Shown: positions 15,865 to 25,664 of the stretch, in pieces
Layout of the letters: each line of letters begins with the position of its first letter
Position numbering within the stretch: the first letter of the stretch is position 1
NCBI GenBank assembly: GCA_945889315.1
Contig: CAMDBP010000021.1
Span: 1 to 33,060 of the forward strand
Reading direction: 5' to 3'
Length of the DNA: 33,060 bases
DNA from: Chitinophaga pinensis
Lineage (GTDB): Bacteria > Bacteroidota > Bacteroidia > NS11-12g > UBA9320
Translations under genes and position numbers: made by a program
The notes under the pieces: generated by a model
The model's database searches: none
What the model was told of the DNA's origin: nothing
The model's input: only the letters and a program-made list of their open reading frames with translations

Positions 15865-16367
15865 TGCTTTACTTCATTACAGGATTTACAGGAGTGGGTA
15901 AAACTACCATAGGCAGAGAATTGGCATCACGCACAAACCTACCGTTTATTGATTTAGATGAAGCCATTGAGGTTAAAATAAATCAACGTATTTCAAGCTA
16001 TTTTGAAATAAATGGAGAGGATGCGTTTAGAGATATTGAGCGACAAACATTACTAGAATCTATCAACTTACTTTCTGATGGAATAATTGCGCTTGGAGGT
16101 GGTACATTATCTGCAAAGCAAAATCACATAGCCATATTACAAAGCGGCACATTGCTCTACTTGGAGCTACCATGGAATGAGCTATACAGTCGAATTAAAG
16201 AATTAAAAAACAGACCCACTCTTCAAGGTAAAACAGAAGCTCAACTAAAAGCCCTTTTTGATCAAAGATTGCCTTTTTATGAGCTTTCACAGCTCAAGAT
16301 ACCTACAAATAGTGGGTTTAGCATTGGAAAAATGGCAAATATTTTGAAATTATCAACAAATAGGTAA
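15864..16367 (+). CDS. aroK: Shikimate kinase
   Basis: A 167-residue kinase that phosphorylates shikimate at the 3-OH in the chorismate pathway. Walker A is GFTGVGKT (7-14). Substrate residues are D32 in [10 protein letters not shown]56 in DAFRDIE, and the GGGT loop (78-81). The lid Arg lies in NRPTL, and RLPFYE supplies the late conserved Arg. The length is typical. The ATG at 15864 shares its A with the TAA of the permease gene, so it ends the overlapping operon. About 75 bases later comes the HU gene, which probably has its own promoter. Confidence 0.95.
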   Translation: MLYFITGFTGVGKTTIGRELASRTNLPFIDLDEAIEVKINQRISSYFEINGEDAFRDIERQTLLESINLLSDGIIALGGGTLSAKQNHIAILQSGTLLYLELPWNELYSRIKELKNRPTLQGKTEAQLKALFDQRLPFYELSQLKIPTNSGFSIGKMANILKLSTNR

Positions 16368-16373
16368 CAGTCC

Positions 16374-16405
16374 TTGTATTCATGCGGCTTCTCACCTTAA
16401 CATTG
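16374..16405 (+). promoter_or_regulatory. Candidate promoter of the HU gene
   Basis: TTG at 16374-16376 and TAACATTG at 16398-16405 are separated by 21 bases. This resembles the Bacteroidota TTG-N17-23-TAnnTTTG promoter with one mismatch in the -7 box. It lies 37 bases upstream of the HU start codon. Recognition is by pattern only. Confidence 0.35.
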
Positions 16406-16441
16406 GACTTTAATTTACAAAGTACTAAAAAAAATAACCTT

Positions 16442-16714
16442 ATGAACAAATCAGATTTAATATCAGCTATGGCTGATAAAGCTGGCATCACAAAATCACA
16501 AGCTGGTGAGGCCTTAGACGCATTTATGGATTCAACTTCTGCTGCACTTAAAGGTGGCGAAAAACTAATCCTTGTAGGTTTTGGAACTTTTTCAGTAAAT
16601 GAAAGAGCTGCAAGAACTGGTAGAAACCCAAGAACTGGTAAAGAAATCAAAATAGCTGCTAAAAAAGTAGTTAAATTCAAAGCTGGATCAGGACTTTCTG
16701 ACAAAGTAAACTAA
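16442..16714 (+). CDS. HU-family DNA-binding protein
   Basis: A 90-residue nucleoid protein starting [20 protein letters not shown]. The HU/IHF signature [21 protein letters not shown] (about 47-67) forms the DNA-bending beta arm. The frame could be extended 20 codons to an ATG at 16382, but 90 residues is the exact family length and the ATG at 16442 is the natural start. It should bind and bend chromosomal DNA without strict sequence specificity. The gene has a candidate promoter upstream and a strong terminator 20 bases after the stop, so it is probably monocistronic although it follows aroK in the same direction. Confidence 0.95.
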   Translation: MNKSDLISAMADKAGITKSQAGEALDAFMDSTSAALKGGEKLILVGFGTFSVNERAARTGRNPRTGKEIKIAAKKVVKFKAGSGLSDKVN

Positions 16715-16732
16715 GAAGTCTTAGAAAATTTT

Positions 16733-16766
16733 AAAAGCCTCCTAGGATTATCTTGGAGGCTTTTTT
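16733..16766 (+). terminator. Intrinsic terminator of the HU gene
   Basis: AAAAGCCTCC (16733-16742) pairs with GGAGGCTTTT (16755-16764) across a 12-base loop, and T continues to 16766. It starts about 20 bases after the HU stop codon. Confidence 0.9.
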
Positions 16767-16868
16767 ATTTATTATTTCATGGGAAATTAAATAAACCTCT
16801 CACTTTTTCATACCCTAAAACGGTAAAACCTATCATTGCAAAACAATACATTAATATTTTCTTAAAAC

Positions 16869-16890
16869 TAAATTTGCTTAGCTAAATTTG
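16869..16890 (+). promoter_or_regulatory. Two candidate -7 elements upstream of the ZIP transporter gene
   Basis: TAAATTTG occurs twice, at 16869-16876 and 16883-16890, both perfect matches to the Bacteroidota -7 consensus TAnnTTTG. The second copy ends five bases before the ATG at 16896, so the first copy is the better candidate; its start point would leave a very short leader. No well-spaced TTG element at -33 is visible. Confidence 0.3.
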
Positions 16891-16895
16891 CAGAG

Positions 16896-17612
16896 ATGCA
16901 ATTTTGGTGGCTTTTTTTATTGTTTTTCTTTCCTTTCATTGGAGGCGTTGTCGGTTTATTAATACAATCGGAAAAAACAAGACAACTTAAACTTTTTCTT
17001 GCTTTTAGTGGGGCATTCCTAATTAGCATAACAATTCTTAACCTAATCCCTGAAGTATACGAGAAAGCGGGACACAAAGCAGGTTACTTCATCTTGGCAG
17101 GATTTTTTTTACAGATAATACTAGATTTTTTCACCAAAGGGATAGAACATGGACATCTTCATTTTCATGAATTTAAAAAAGGATTTCCTTATTCTGTGTT
17201 TATTGCATTAAGTCTTCACGCATTCATTGAAGGATTAGGTCTTGGTGGTGGTGCTTTTTCAGAAGCCATTCAGAATAATATGGTTTTCGCCATAGGATTA
17301 CATGAACTACCTGCCGCATTTGCTCTTGCAGTAGTGCTTAAAAGCGTATTTTCTAAAAGCAACTCAAATTATATATGGATTGCTATTTACGCAGCTATGG
17401 TGCCCCTAGGAATGCTTGTAGGATCGTCATTAACCAATTATCAGGACATCTTGAGTGGACTTATCGGCCTGGTTATCGGTGTTTTCTTGCATATCAGCAC
17501 TACAATCCTATTTGAGAACAACGAAAGCCACACCTACGGCAGATATAAACTCGTTGCCATCTTAATTGGATTAGGTGTTGCATTGTTGGCGGTTAATCTT
17601 CACGTGCATTGA
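16896..17612 (+). CDS. ZIP-family metal transporter
   Basis: A 238-residue inner-membrane protein with about eight hydrophobic helices. The metal path signatures of ZIP proteins are present: LSLHAFIEGLGLGGG (106-119; H108, E112) and GLHELPAAFALAV (134-146; H136, E137). A His-rich cytoplasmic loop HGHLHFH (85-91) lies between helices 3 and 4. By family it imports Zn2+ or another divalent metal into the cytoplasm; specificity cannot be read. The gene stands alone between the HU terminator and a convergent gene. The 204-base gap after it holds only short imperfect repeats (CCAAGC/GCTTGG) and no clear terminator. Confidence 0.92.
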   Translation: MQFWWLFLLFFFPFIGGVVGLLIQSEKTRQLKLFLAFSGAFLISITILNLIPEVYEKAGHKAGYFILAGFFLQIILDFFTKGIEHGHLHFHEFKKGFPYSVFIALSLHAFIEGLGLGGGAFSEAIQNNMVFAIGLHELPAAFALAVVLKSVFSKSNSNYIWIAIYAAMVPLGMLVGSSLTNYQDILSGLIGLVIGVFLHISTTILFENNESHTYGRYKLVAILIGLGVALLAVNLHVH

Positions 17613-17816
17613 CCCAAGCACGAAAATTAAAACTCATCATCTATTGCTTGGCACTTGGGGGTTCAATTATATATTGGATTAGAGTAACTCTTCCGCACTC
17701 CCCTCGAAATTAAACAAATCTCAATTCAGATTAATACACCTGAGAAAGACACCTCTAGATCAATTAATGCTGTTGCTTTTTGTGACTCGATGAAGTACAA
17801 TAAGGAATTTGTAATC

Positions 17817-19574
17817 TTAATCTACTGTTATCTTATACCAAACTACCTTTTTACCGTTTTGAGCTGGTGCTAAAATAGTGTCTTCGTTTACCGTTTTGCG
17901 GTACGTAAAATATTTACGTTTCATTCCAGGTATTTTTTCACTTCTGCTAAACGCTTTTAACTCAGCGTCTCGAACCTTACTCAAATCACCATCACTTTTT
18001 ACGATATGACCTTGTGTCATCACGGTCAATTCCCCGTCTTTCAACGAAACATCCATACTTTTTTGCAACGGTGAATTAATCGATACAAAACTCTTTTTGT
18101 AATAGTTCTGTACTACATCGTCACCTATAAACTTCGTAAAAATAAGATCATCATAATGATAATAGTAGGTTGTAGTTGTAGTTGTACGACCATTTGCATC
18201 CGTGTAGCTGCTTGTAACTATTTCCAAATGCTGTTCCTCTAGAACTATCATGGCATCACCATTTTCATCCAAACCACTAAAAGCAATGCTGTTCACATTT
18301 AACGCTGCACGTTTTTTAATATCAAAATAAGCCTTCTCCTCTGGAGTCATTTTAGCTAACTTTTTATCCGTTTTCTTCTGAATCCTACTCTTCCTATTTT
18401 CATTTCTCATGTTATCTATTGACTTTTCCGATTCCATGATATCATTTACATGTTCGAGTACGTCCTCCGTAAAATTGTCATTAACATTACTAATCTCATC
18501 TAAATTATCGTTGTCTAAAACAATTCTACTCACACCCGTAGTAGCTAATTTAGCATATACTTGTTCACCATTTAGTCCAACTAAATTTATATGCCCTTTT
18601 TTATCAAAAAGGATATTCATATCTACAAGTAAGTCATTTTCTGAGGTAATATATTGCTCTGTCTTCCCATCTGGATTTATTTTTTCCAAGACAAATGCTG
18701 ATTTATTGATATCAACCCAAGTAGCACGTTTGTTGGATTTTACTTCTGCACGTGTCAGTTCATCTACCACATCATTTTTACCCAAGATATAAATAGCTCC
18801 TTTGTCATCAACAGCGAAGTCACGCACATAGAACTTATCCGACGATTCCTTTAGCGTTACGGCATAATTTTTTTCATAATTGATAATTTCAAAATCCTTA
18901 TCCAACACCCAAAAGGTGAAGTTAAAATCGTGTGTTCCAATTTTACTCTGCTTGCTACTCTTACCAAAGAAACTTTTTCGTTCCTTTTTAATTAACTCTG
19001 CATCTTTTCCAAAAACAACCATGTATTTTTCGTCTTTGGAGAGTGTTATATCAAAACTCGACTCAGAATACCCCGTCTTTGCCGCAGGATCTTTTACTTC
19101 AGCTACTTTAATAAAACTGCCTTCAAGTGCCCTTTTATCCATATCAAACTTCGAATAAAATAAGTACTTTTTCTTGTTCTTTTCATTTACAAAAGTTGAA
19201 AATACATAAAATTCATTTTGGAATTTCACTAATTTTTCAAATGCTAAATTCTTGCCTAAGTGATCTAAATCTAATTGTTTCTGTTCAACGAGATTAAGAT
19301 TTTTATCATATACCTGAACATAATGCAGTGCTTTATACTGTACAAAGCGGATTATGTTTCCAAGCGAGAAAGCGCCACCGGCACTGCCAGTGCTAAGAGA
19401 CATATACCCTCCGTTTGGCAGTTCTACAACATCAATAAAACCTCTTCCCTCTTGCTCAAAAAGATCACCATGCCTTTCTTGTACATTTATCTGGCCTTGA
19501 GCTAAACTAGTATTAGTACAGACTATAATTAAGAATAGCAGTATACTTATTTTAGAAAAATTCATTTTTTTCAT
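17817..19574 (-). CDS. Exported protein of unknown function, 585 residues
   Basis: The N-terminus MKKMNFSKISILLFLIIVCTNTSLAQ is a signal peptide, so the protein is periplasmic or surface-directed. I do not recognise a named domain. The body is beta-rich with many short strands such as YVQVYDKNLNLV, VRDFAVDDKGAIYILGK and INLVGLNGEQVYAK, reminiscent of a beta-propeller. A charged helical insert lies around 385-425 (KSRIQKKTDKKLAKMTPEEKAYF). There is no T9SS sorting tail; it ends VVWYKITVD. Its start is three bases after the stop of the small membrane-barrel gene upstream, so the two form one operon and probably act together in the envelope. Proteins of this type appear as uncharacterised families in Bacteroidota. 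Confidence 0.8.
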   Translation of the reverse strand: MKKMNFSKISILLFLIIVCTNTSLAQGQINVQERHGDLFEQEGRGFIDVVELPNGGYMSLSTGSAGGAFSLGNIIRFVQYKALHYVQVYDKNLNLVEQKQLDLDHLGKNLAFEKLVKFQNEFYVFSTFVNEKNKKKYLFYSKFDMDKRALEGSFIKVAEVKDPAAKTGYSESSFDITLSKDEKYMVVFGKDAELIKKERKSFFGKSSKQSKIGTHDFNFTFWVLDKDFEIINYEKNYAVTLKESSDKFYVRDFAVDDKGAIYILGKNDVVDELTRAEVKSNKRATWVDINKSAFVLEKINPDGKTEQYITSENDLLVDMNILFDKKGHINLVGLNGEQVYAKLATTGVSRIVLDNDNLDEISNVNDNFTEDVLEHVNDIMESEKSIDNMRNENRKSRIQKKTDKKLAKMTPEEKAYFDIKKRAALNVNSIAFSGLDENGDAMIVLEEQHLEIVTSSYTDANGRTTTTTTYYYHYDDLIFTKFIGDDVVQNYYKKSFVSINSPLQKSMDVSLKDGELTVMTQGHIVKSDGDLSKVRDAELKAFSRSEKIPGMKRKYFTYRKTVNEDTILAPAQNGKKVVWYKITVD

Positions 19575-19577
19575 TTC

Positions 19578-20207
19578 TTAATACTTAATATAACAGCCAA
19601 AGCCCGCTGAGAAGCCTCCATAAAATCCGGTTTTTTTCACATCCTTAATTCTTGCAGTTCCCGTATGAGCATATTTAGATAATCGCAGTCCTGCGTTAAA
19701 GCCTGCTTGCGCACTGATGCTATTGCTTAATAGGTATTTCCATCCTAAAGTGTAAAAGATATCTTGTGCATTGTATTTATATGTTTCGAAAGTACTGGTC
19801 CTATTTCTATAGGTTAATGCTTGAAACGTCATCTGTGAAATAGCCTCTTCACCACCATACCTTTTGGCCGTTAGCGAAAAACCCATACCCTTGGTAAGTT
19901 CTTCGTCAGATGGGAAAGACAACGACACTACGCCGTCATCAACTAACTTAAACACATCGACACCTTTATTAAACTGATAACCTCCACCCAGTTCTACCGA
20001 ATAAGTATGATTGATTCTTTGCTCGTATGCTAAATCCAGAAAACCCGTAATTAAAGAAGTCGCTGCAATTCTAAAATCGGCATCTGCATCTGTGTTCTTG
20101 CCATCATCGAGATAATATTTAGCGTTGCTGTCTGTCGTGGGGAGATCTTTTTGAGAGAAAGCATTTAGAGTGTATCCAATACAAAAAAACAATACTATTC
20201 GTGTCAT
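19578..20207 (-). CDS. Small probable outer-membrane beta-barrel protein
   Basis: A 209-residue protein with signal peptide MTRIVLFFCIGYTLNAFSQ. After an acidic linker (about 20-45, LDDGKNTDADAD) it shows alternating hydrophobic strands separated by short turns: YSVELGGGYQF, GMGFSLTAKRYG, SAQAGFNAGLRLS and FYGGFSAGFGCYIKY. The C-terminal aromatic residue (Y) is typical of barrels inserted by BamA. It is the first gene of a two-gene unit with the 585-residue protein (3-base gap). No ligand or enzymatic role can be assigned. Confidence 0.75.
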   Translation of the reverse strand: MTRIVLFFCIGYTLNAFSQKDLPTTDSNAKYYLDDGKNTDADADFRIAATSLITGFLDLAYEQRINHTYSVELGGGYQFNKGVDVFKLVDDGVVSLSFPSDEELTKGMGFSLTAKRYGGEEAISQMTFQALTYRNRTSTFETYKYNAQDIFYTLGWKYLLSNSISAQAGFNAGLRLSKYAHTGTARIKDVKKTGFYGGFSAGFGCYIKY

Positions 20208-20305
20208 ATTTTTTTTACAAATTCAAACTAAAAGAAAAAAAACCAACTAAACCACAATTAATTAATGTCACTCACTTAAAAAAAGCTACTACTTTATTCT
20301 TTTTT

Positions 20306-21082
20306 TTAATCGTATATACTATTCAATAAGCCAGCTAACCTTACCCCTGCTTGCTCAAGTCTTATCTCTACCGTTTTTAAATGCCTAAACGAGTATTCAT
20401 ATTTCAGATTTACATTATCACCAAAGTCATAACATGCTTTTCGTAAGTCTTGGCTTTCTTGAGCCCAATCTCTAACGGTAGAACTTTGCCAAGCTTTCAC
20501 TTGCCATTTTTCTATATTTCTATTTACATGCTTACCCCACTCCACATAGCTTAATTGCTCATGATCTATTATTTCACTATCCCATACGTGATGTAGATTC
20601 GCGGCTTCGCCAAACCATTTCACTTTTATATCATTTCCTCCCTTATCTTCTGCTAACCCTACATGCAAAGGCTGATGTAAATCACCTACCAAATGTACCA
20701 ACGCCATTATTGCAAATTCTTCATCTTTCACTAGTTTAAATTGTTTCGTCCGCAATTCCACAATCAACTGCTCTATGATGCTAATCACATCTCCTTTTGG
20801 ATTTGGGATAATATCTTCATAGCGCATTCCGTCAGGAATACTTACATAATGCCACGAATTCATAAATCTATAATTGGTGTCTGATCTTAAAAAGTCCATA
20901 TAGTTCCCACTCATTTCAAGCGAAAATTTTGTAAGGACTTGGTTAACCTGCTTACTTGCTTTGGCACTAAGATGTTGTTGAGCTACATAGCCTACTACCC
21001 GATGCCCAGTTTGTCCCCAAGCCCATAATTGAACTGCCGCACATAAAAAGAAAAGCAGTGTTGATATTCTAATCAATTTCAT
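20306..21082 (-). CDS. S1/P1-type zinc-dependent nuclease
   Basis: A 258-residue exported nuclease. The ATG at 21082 is chosen over a TTG three codons earlier. The signal peptide ends ..VQLWA, which makes W22 the first mature residue, as this family requires because the N-terminal Trp binds zinc. All nine zinc ligands fit: W22, H27, D68, H78, H130, D134, H140, H164 and D168 (motifs WGQTGH, LVHLVGDLHQPLH, HHVWD). It should cleave single-stranded DNA/RNA and possibly 3'-nucleotides in the periplasm or outside the cell, feeding nucleotide or phosphate scavenging. It is divergent from the ChaN-like gene with 46 bases between start codons. Confidence 0.94.
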   Translation of the reverse strand: MKLIRISTLLFFLCAAVQLWAWGQTGHRVVGYVAQQHLSAKASKQVNQVLTKFSLEMSGNYMDFLRSDTNYRFMNSWHYVSIPDGMRYEDIIPNPKGDVISIIEQLIVELRTKQFKLVKDEEFAIMALVHLVGDLHQPLHVGLAEDKGGNDIKVKWFGEAANLHHVWDSEIIDHEQLSYVEWGKHVNRNIEKWQVKAWQSSTVRDWAQESQDLRKACYDFGDNVNLKYEYSFRHLKTVEIRLEQAGVRLAGLLNSIYD

Positions 21083-21128
21083 AAAGTGCAATGATAGAAT
21101 ATCTAATTCAGCTTAACTTCGCTGCTAA

Positions 21129-21983
21129 ATGAAAAAAACGTTAATTCTTTTGCTTTTGATGTCGACAGTAGTTTCGTTGCAAGCTCAAAACCTTTCTCCC
21201 TATACAATTTACAATGAAAAAGGAAAAGAAGTAAGCTATTCAAAAATGATGGCGACACTGGCCAAACAAGATATTATACTTTTTGGAGAACTCCATAACA
21301 GCGCTTTGGCTCATTGGTTACAAGTAGAAGTAACGAAAGAATTAGCCTCGAAAAGAGCGCTACAACTCGGTGCAGAAATGCTAGAAGCAGATGATCAAAA
21401 CGCCGTCAATCTTTACCTGTCAGATTCTATCGACCAAAAAGGCTTAGACACCTTAGCACGTCTTTGGCCCAATTATACAACAGATTACGCACCCTTAGTA
21501 AATTACGCTAAACAAAATAAGCTCGAATTTATAGCAACAAATATCCCAAGGAGATACGCTCGATTGGTTAATAAAGGAGGGTTTGAAGCGCTAGATACAC
21601 TGCCAGCTATTGAAAAATCGTATATTGCCCCGTTGCCAATTGCTTTTGATGCAGAACTCCCAACCTATAAAAGCATTTTAGAAATGATGGGTGAACATGG
21701 TACGCCTTCCCTTGTCAAGGCCCAGGCTAGCAAAGATGCAACCATGGCTCATTTTATCTTAAAAAACTATAAAACAGGAAAGCTATTTATTCATTATAAC
21801 GGTGCCTTCCACTCAGATTACTATGAAGGCATAGGTTGGTATCTTAAACGACAATTCCCCACATTAAACTATTCTACCATCTCTACAGTAACCCAAGCCG
21901 ACATTACAAAACTAAATGCCGAGCACATAGGAAAAGCAGACTTCATCTTAGTTATAGATGAGGATGTAACTACTACGTACTAA
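21129..21983 (+). CDS. ChaN-like heme-binding family protein (DUF399)
   Basis: A 284-residue protein with signal peptide MKKTLILLLLMSTVVSLQAQ. Unlike the ChaN lipoprotein of Campylobacter it has no lipobox Cys. The family core is visible: LFGELHNSALAHWLQ (51-65), LGAEMLEADDQ, IATNIPRRYARLV, and HYNGAFHSDYYEGIGWYL near 222-239. The family (Pfam Cofac_haem_bdg) includes ChaN, which binds stacked hemes with a conserved Tyr. The EreA/ChaN-like fold also includes hydrolases, so heme binding is only probable. It is convergent with icmF, only 35 bases away. It could serve iron or heme uptake at the envelope. Confidence 0.85.
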   Translation: MKKTLILLLLMSTVVSLQAQNLSPYTIYNEKGKEVSYSKMMATLAKQDIILFGELHNSALAHWLQVEVTKELASKRALQLGAEMLEADDQNAVNLYLSDSIDQKGLDTLARLWPNYTTDYAPLVNYAKQNKLEFIATNIPRRYARLVNKGGFEALDTLPAIEKSYIAPLPIAFDAELPTYKSILEMMGEHGTPSLVKAQASKDATMAHFILKNYKTGKLFIHYNGAFHSDYYEGIGWYLKRQFPTLNYSTISTVTQADITKLNAEHIGKADFILVIDEDVTTTY

Positions 21984-22018
21984 CTTGAAAGGTTGATTTA
22001 GCAATAAATAGTTTCTTC

Positions 22019-25000
22019 CTACATATTACGTCTATACTGCCCTCCTACTTCAAATAAGGCATTGGTTATTTGACCTAATGAGCACACTTTACACGCTTCC
22101 ATCAAAGCATCAAAAACATTACCATTTTGCAGTGCCACATGCTGTATCTCAGCGAGTATTTGTTCTGCTTCATTAGCATAACGGGTATTTAAACTGGTTA
22201 GTGTATTAATTTGAAATTGCTTCTCGTCCTCTGTTGCTCGAATCACTTCTTTAGGTAACACCGTAGGCGAACCTTTGCTGCTTAAGAAAGTGTTTACCCC
22301 TATAATCGGAAAATCTCCATTGTGTTTCAACGTTTCGTAATAAAGGCTTTCTTCCTGAATTTTGGAGCGTTGATACATTGTTTCCATGGCACCAAGTACT
22401 CCGCCTCTTTCCGTAATTTTATCAAATTCTGCTAAAACAGCTTCTTCTACTAGCTCAGTTAATTCTTCCGTGATAAATGAGCCTTGCATTGGATTCTCGT
22501 TCTTAGCTAATCCCAATTCCTTATTTATAATCAACTGAATGGCTACTGCACGTCTCACACTTTCTTCTGTAGGAGTTGTAATTGCTTCATCATAGGCATT
22601 GGTATGCAGTGAGTTACAATTATCATATATCGCATAAAGTGCCTGTAGCGTAGTACGTATATCATTAAAATCTATCTCTTGCGCATGTAAACTTCTACCA
22701 CTGGTTTGTATGTGGTATTTTAGCATCTGGCTGCGTTCATCCGCACCATACTTTAGCTTCATCGCTTTTGCCCAAATCTTACGTGCGACTCTTCCTATTA
22801 CAGCATATTCAGGGTCAATACCATTGGAGAAGAAGAATGATAAATTAGGACCAAAGTCATTAATATTCATTCCACGACTCAAGTAATACTCTACATAGGT
22901 GAAACCATTAGCTAACGTAAATGCCAATTGGGTAATAGGATTAGCTCCTGCTTCAGCTATGTGATATCCGCTTATAGATACCGAGTAAAAGTTTCTTACT
23001 CCATTATCGGTAAAGTACTGCTGAACATCGCCCATCAGTCTAAGTGCAAATTCAGTAGAAAAAATACACGTATTCTGAGCTTGATCTTCTTTTAAAATAT
23101 CTGCCTGTACGGTGCCTCTAACTTGTTTGAGTGTTTCCGTTTTTATCTTTGCATATACATCTGCAGGAAGCACTTTATCTGCGGTAAGTCCAAGTAGCAT
23201 GAGGCCTAAACCTTCATTTCCTTCCGGTAAATCACCATCGTATTTAGGTTGTTCGCTCCCTTTTTCTTTAAAATAAGAATCTATCTTTTGTTGAGTTTCT
23301 GCCTCAAGCCCATTTTCTTTAATGTAAATCTCACACTGTTGATCGATTGCCGCGTTCATGAAAAAACCAAGTAACATAGGTGCAGGACCATTTATGGTCA
23401 TACTCACAGAAGTCATGGCATCTGCTAAGTTAAAACCCGAATACAATTTCTTAGCATCATCAAGACAACAGATACTAACACCCGCATTTCCTATTTTTCC
23501 ATAAATATCTGGTCTATAGTCTGGATCATTTCCATATAACGTAACCGAATCAAAGGCTGTACTCAATCGTTTAGCAGGCATGCTGCTGCTCAAATAATGG
23601 AAACGTTTATTTGTTCGCTCCGGTCCTCCCTCGCCGGCAAACATCCGTGTAGGATCTTCTCCTTGGCGTTTAAACGGATAAATACCAGCCGTAAATGGGA
23701 ATGTTCCTGGTACGTTTTCTTGTAAATTCCATTGCAATACATCACCCCAAGCCTCATACTTTGGTAATGAAACTTTACTGATTTTTTGATGAGAGAGAGA
23801 TATTGTTTTGGTCTCCACACGTATCTCTTTATTCCTAACCAAATACGTGTAAATATCATTTGCATAGGACTCTTTGACTTTATCCCAATTATCAATAACC
23901 ACCTGTAATTTTGGATCAAAATCTAAGGCAATTGTAGTATAGGTTTCCTCTAAATCTTTGAGGAGTCTGTCTACATCAGCAATTTTAGCATCTCTAACAG
24001 TAGTAATGGTTTTATATATACCATATAACTTTTGTGCAATAGCAGATTGCTCTTTAGCCCACTTGTCATATCCTCGGTTGGTTTCCGCAATCTCAGATAA
24101 ATAGCGTACGCGTTTAGGCGGAATAATAAAGATCTTTTCAGACATTTCATTAGCTGCCACAAGATGTGAGTCTAAATTTGCTTCCGTCTTTTCATTAATG
24201 GTTTGAATAAGTTGAGCATACAATGAATTAACCCCTGGATCGTTGAACTGGCTTGCTATGGTTCCAAATACAGGCATTGTTTCAACATCATCTTCAAATC
24301 GAACGTGGTTACGTTGAAACTGTTTTTTGACATCTCTAAGTGCATCTAACCCGCCTCTTTTATCAAATTTATTCAGTGCAATTACATCGGCAAAATCTAG
24401 CATGTCAATCTTTTCCAATTGAGTTGCTGCACCATATTCTGGGGTCATTACATAAAGACTTGCATCGCAATGATCTGTGATTTCGGTATCACTTTGACCT
24501 ATGCCCGAAGTTTCTAGTATAATCAAATCAAAACCAGCTACTTTTAATATGTCTTTTGCCACATCAATATGCGCTGAGAGTGCTAAATTAGCTTGACGCG
24601 TAGCTAAAGAACGCATATAAACTCTGTCGTTTCGTATGCTATTCATTCTAATTCTGTCACCTAACAACGCTCCTCCTGTTTTTCGTTTTGAAGGATCCAC
24701 CGATATAATAGCTATATTCTTGTCCTTAAAATCCAATAAAAACCTGCGAACCAGTTCATCTACTAAGCTACTTTTACCTGCACCTCCAGTACCTGTTATT
24801 CCCAAAACAGGTGTTTTTATTTTCTTTGCTTCTTGGGTAATTCCTGCAAGAAGTGTCTTATTATCATCTGGAAAATTTTCTGCAGCAGATATTACACGTG
24901 CGATAGACATTTTATTCATCAGACGAAAAGACTCTTGTTCATCCGTAAGATTTTGGCCCGTAGGGAAATCAGATGTTTTTACCAAATGATTAATCATACC

Positions 25001-25399
25001 TTGTAGTCCCATAGCTCGACCATCGTCGGGATGGTAAATTTTACTTATACCATAAGCTTCTAAATCTGCTATTTCCGAAGGTAAAATGGTGCCACCTCCA
25101 CCACCAAAAAGCTTAATATGACCAGCACCTTTTTGCACCAAAAGATCCCTCATATATTTAAAGTACTCGTTGTGACCGCCTTGATAGCTTGTCATAGCAA
25201 TTGCGTTAGCATCTTCTTGAATAGCAGTATTAACTACCTCTTCAGCACTTCTATCGTGTCCAAGATGAATAACCTCACAACCTGTCGCTTGTATAATTCT
25301 GCGCATAACATTAATTGCCGCGTCATGTCCGTCAAATAAGGAAGCGGCTGTTACGATACGTACTTTATTTTGGGGAATATATATGGATTGGTCTTGCAT
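22019..25399 (-). CDS. icmF: Isobutyryl-CoA mutase fused to its G-protein chaperone
   Basis: 1126 residues from the ATG at 25399; an extension of seven codons leads only to a TTG. Domain order is diagnostic of IcmF: B12-binding domain (about 12-140, FDGHDAA with H25 as the cobalt ligand), MeaB-type GTPase (196-400; Walker [10 protein letters not shown] 203-211, [13 protein letters not shown] 343-346), linker, then the TIM-barrel substrate domain (about 560-1126). The residues that set substrate in this family read F576 (in YPFKR) and Q775 (in DQAQNTCIF). The corresponding positions of methylmalonyl-CoA mutase are Tyr and Arg, so this should interconvert isobutyryl-CoA and n-butyryl-CoA, perhaps with other branched acyl-CoAs. 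It is a cytoplasmic, adenosylcobalamin-dependent enzyme, relevant to valine and fatty-acid breakdown. A good promoter match lies just upstream. Confidence 0.94.
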   Translation of the reverse strand: MQDQSIYIPQNKVRIVTAASLFDGHDAAINVMRRIIQATGCEVIHLGHDRSAEEVVNTAIQEDANAIAMTSYQGGHNEYFKYMRDLLVQKGAGHIKLFGGGGGTILPSEIADLEAYGISKIYHPDDGRAMGLQGMINHLVKTSDFPTGQNLTDEQESFRLMNKMSIARVISAAENFPDDNKTLLAGITQEAKKIKTPVLGITGTGGAGKSSLVDELVRRFLLDFKDKNIAIISVDPSKRKTGGALLGDRIRMNSIRNDRVYMRSLATRQANLALSAHIDVAKDILKVAGFDLIILETSGIGQSDTEITDHCDASLYVMTPEYGAATQLEKIDMLDFADVIALNKFDKRGGLDALRDVKKQFQRNHVRFEDDVETMPVFGTIASQFNDPGVNSLYAQLIQTINEKTEANLDSHLVAANEMSEKIFIIPPKRVRYLSEIAETNRGYDKWAKEQSAIAQKLYGIYKTITTVRDAKIADVDRLLKDLEETYTTIALDFDPKLQVVIDNWDKVKESYANDIYTYLVRNKEIRVETKTISLSHQKISKVSLPKYEAWGDVLQWNLQENVPGTFPFTAGIYPFKRQGEDPTRMFAGEGGPERTNKRFHYLSSSMPAKRLSTAFDSVTLYGNDPDYRPDIYGKIGNAGVSICCLDDAKKLYSGFNLADAMTSVSMTINGPAPMLLGFFMNAAIDQQCEIYIKENGLEAETQQKIDSYFKEKGSEQPKYDGDLPEGNEGLGLMLLGLTADKVLPADVYAKIKTETLKQVRGTVQADILKEDQAQNTCIFSTEFALRLMGDVQQYFTDNGVRNFYSVSISGYHIAEAGANPITQLAFTLANGFTYVEYYLSRGMNINDFGPNLSFFFSNGIDPEYAVIGRVARKIWAKAMKLKYGADERSQMLKYHIQTSGRSLHAQEIDFNDIRTTLQALYAIYDNCNSLHTNAYDEAITTPTEESVRRAVAIQLIINKELGLAKNENPMQGSFITEELTELVEEAVLAEFDKITERGGVLGAMETMYQRSKIQEESLYYETLKHNGDFPIIGVNTFLSSKGSPTVLPKEVIRATEDEKQFQINTLTSLNTRYANEAEQILAEIQHVALQNGNVFDALMEACKVCSLGQITNALFEVGGQYRRNM

Positions 25400-25417
25400 T
25401 ATTTTTTTATGAAGTAA

Positions 25418-25445
25418 CAAAGATAGGCTAAGATAGGAATTGCAA
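25418..25445 (-). promoter_or_regulatory. Candidate promoter of icmF
   Basis: On the minus strand TTG (complement of CAA, 25443-25445) is followed after 17 bases by TATCTTTG (complement of CAAAGATA, 25418-25425), a perfect match to TAnnTTTG. The -7 box ends 18 bases before the icmF ATG. A direct repeat AGATAGG (25421-25427 and 25431-25437) overlaps the element and could be a regulator contact. Confidence 0.45.
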
Positions 25446-25664
25446 TTAGCTTGATACCTAGATTAGATTGTATCAAAAAAACATTTCTGAAAATAGCGGT
25501 AAGAATATACATATTCTTTAAATGTCAAAGCGTGCATGAACGAGTTCTACCAACGAATAAATGAGTACATTAGCTTTACACAGGTAATACTTGGTTATAA
25601 CTCTATTGAATTCAATTTTTGAACTTAAAGATTCCATTATATTTACAACCTTTAAATTATAGTA

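Noticed and set aside
16382-16441. Twenty-residue N-terminal extension of HU
   Set aside because: HU proteins are about 90 residues and start M-N-K-x-x-L; the extension overlaps the candidate promoter region.
21086-21097. Twelve-base sequence GTGCAATGATAG shared with 31174-31185 (upstream of gldJ)
   Set aside because: A shared 12-mer is expected many times by chance in 33 kb, and the two sites lie at different distances from their genes.
25400-25420. Seven-codon upstream extension of IcmF
   Set aside because: It begins at a TTG and overlaps the best promoter -7 element; the ATG at 25399 matches the family start.
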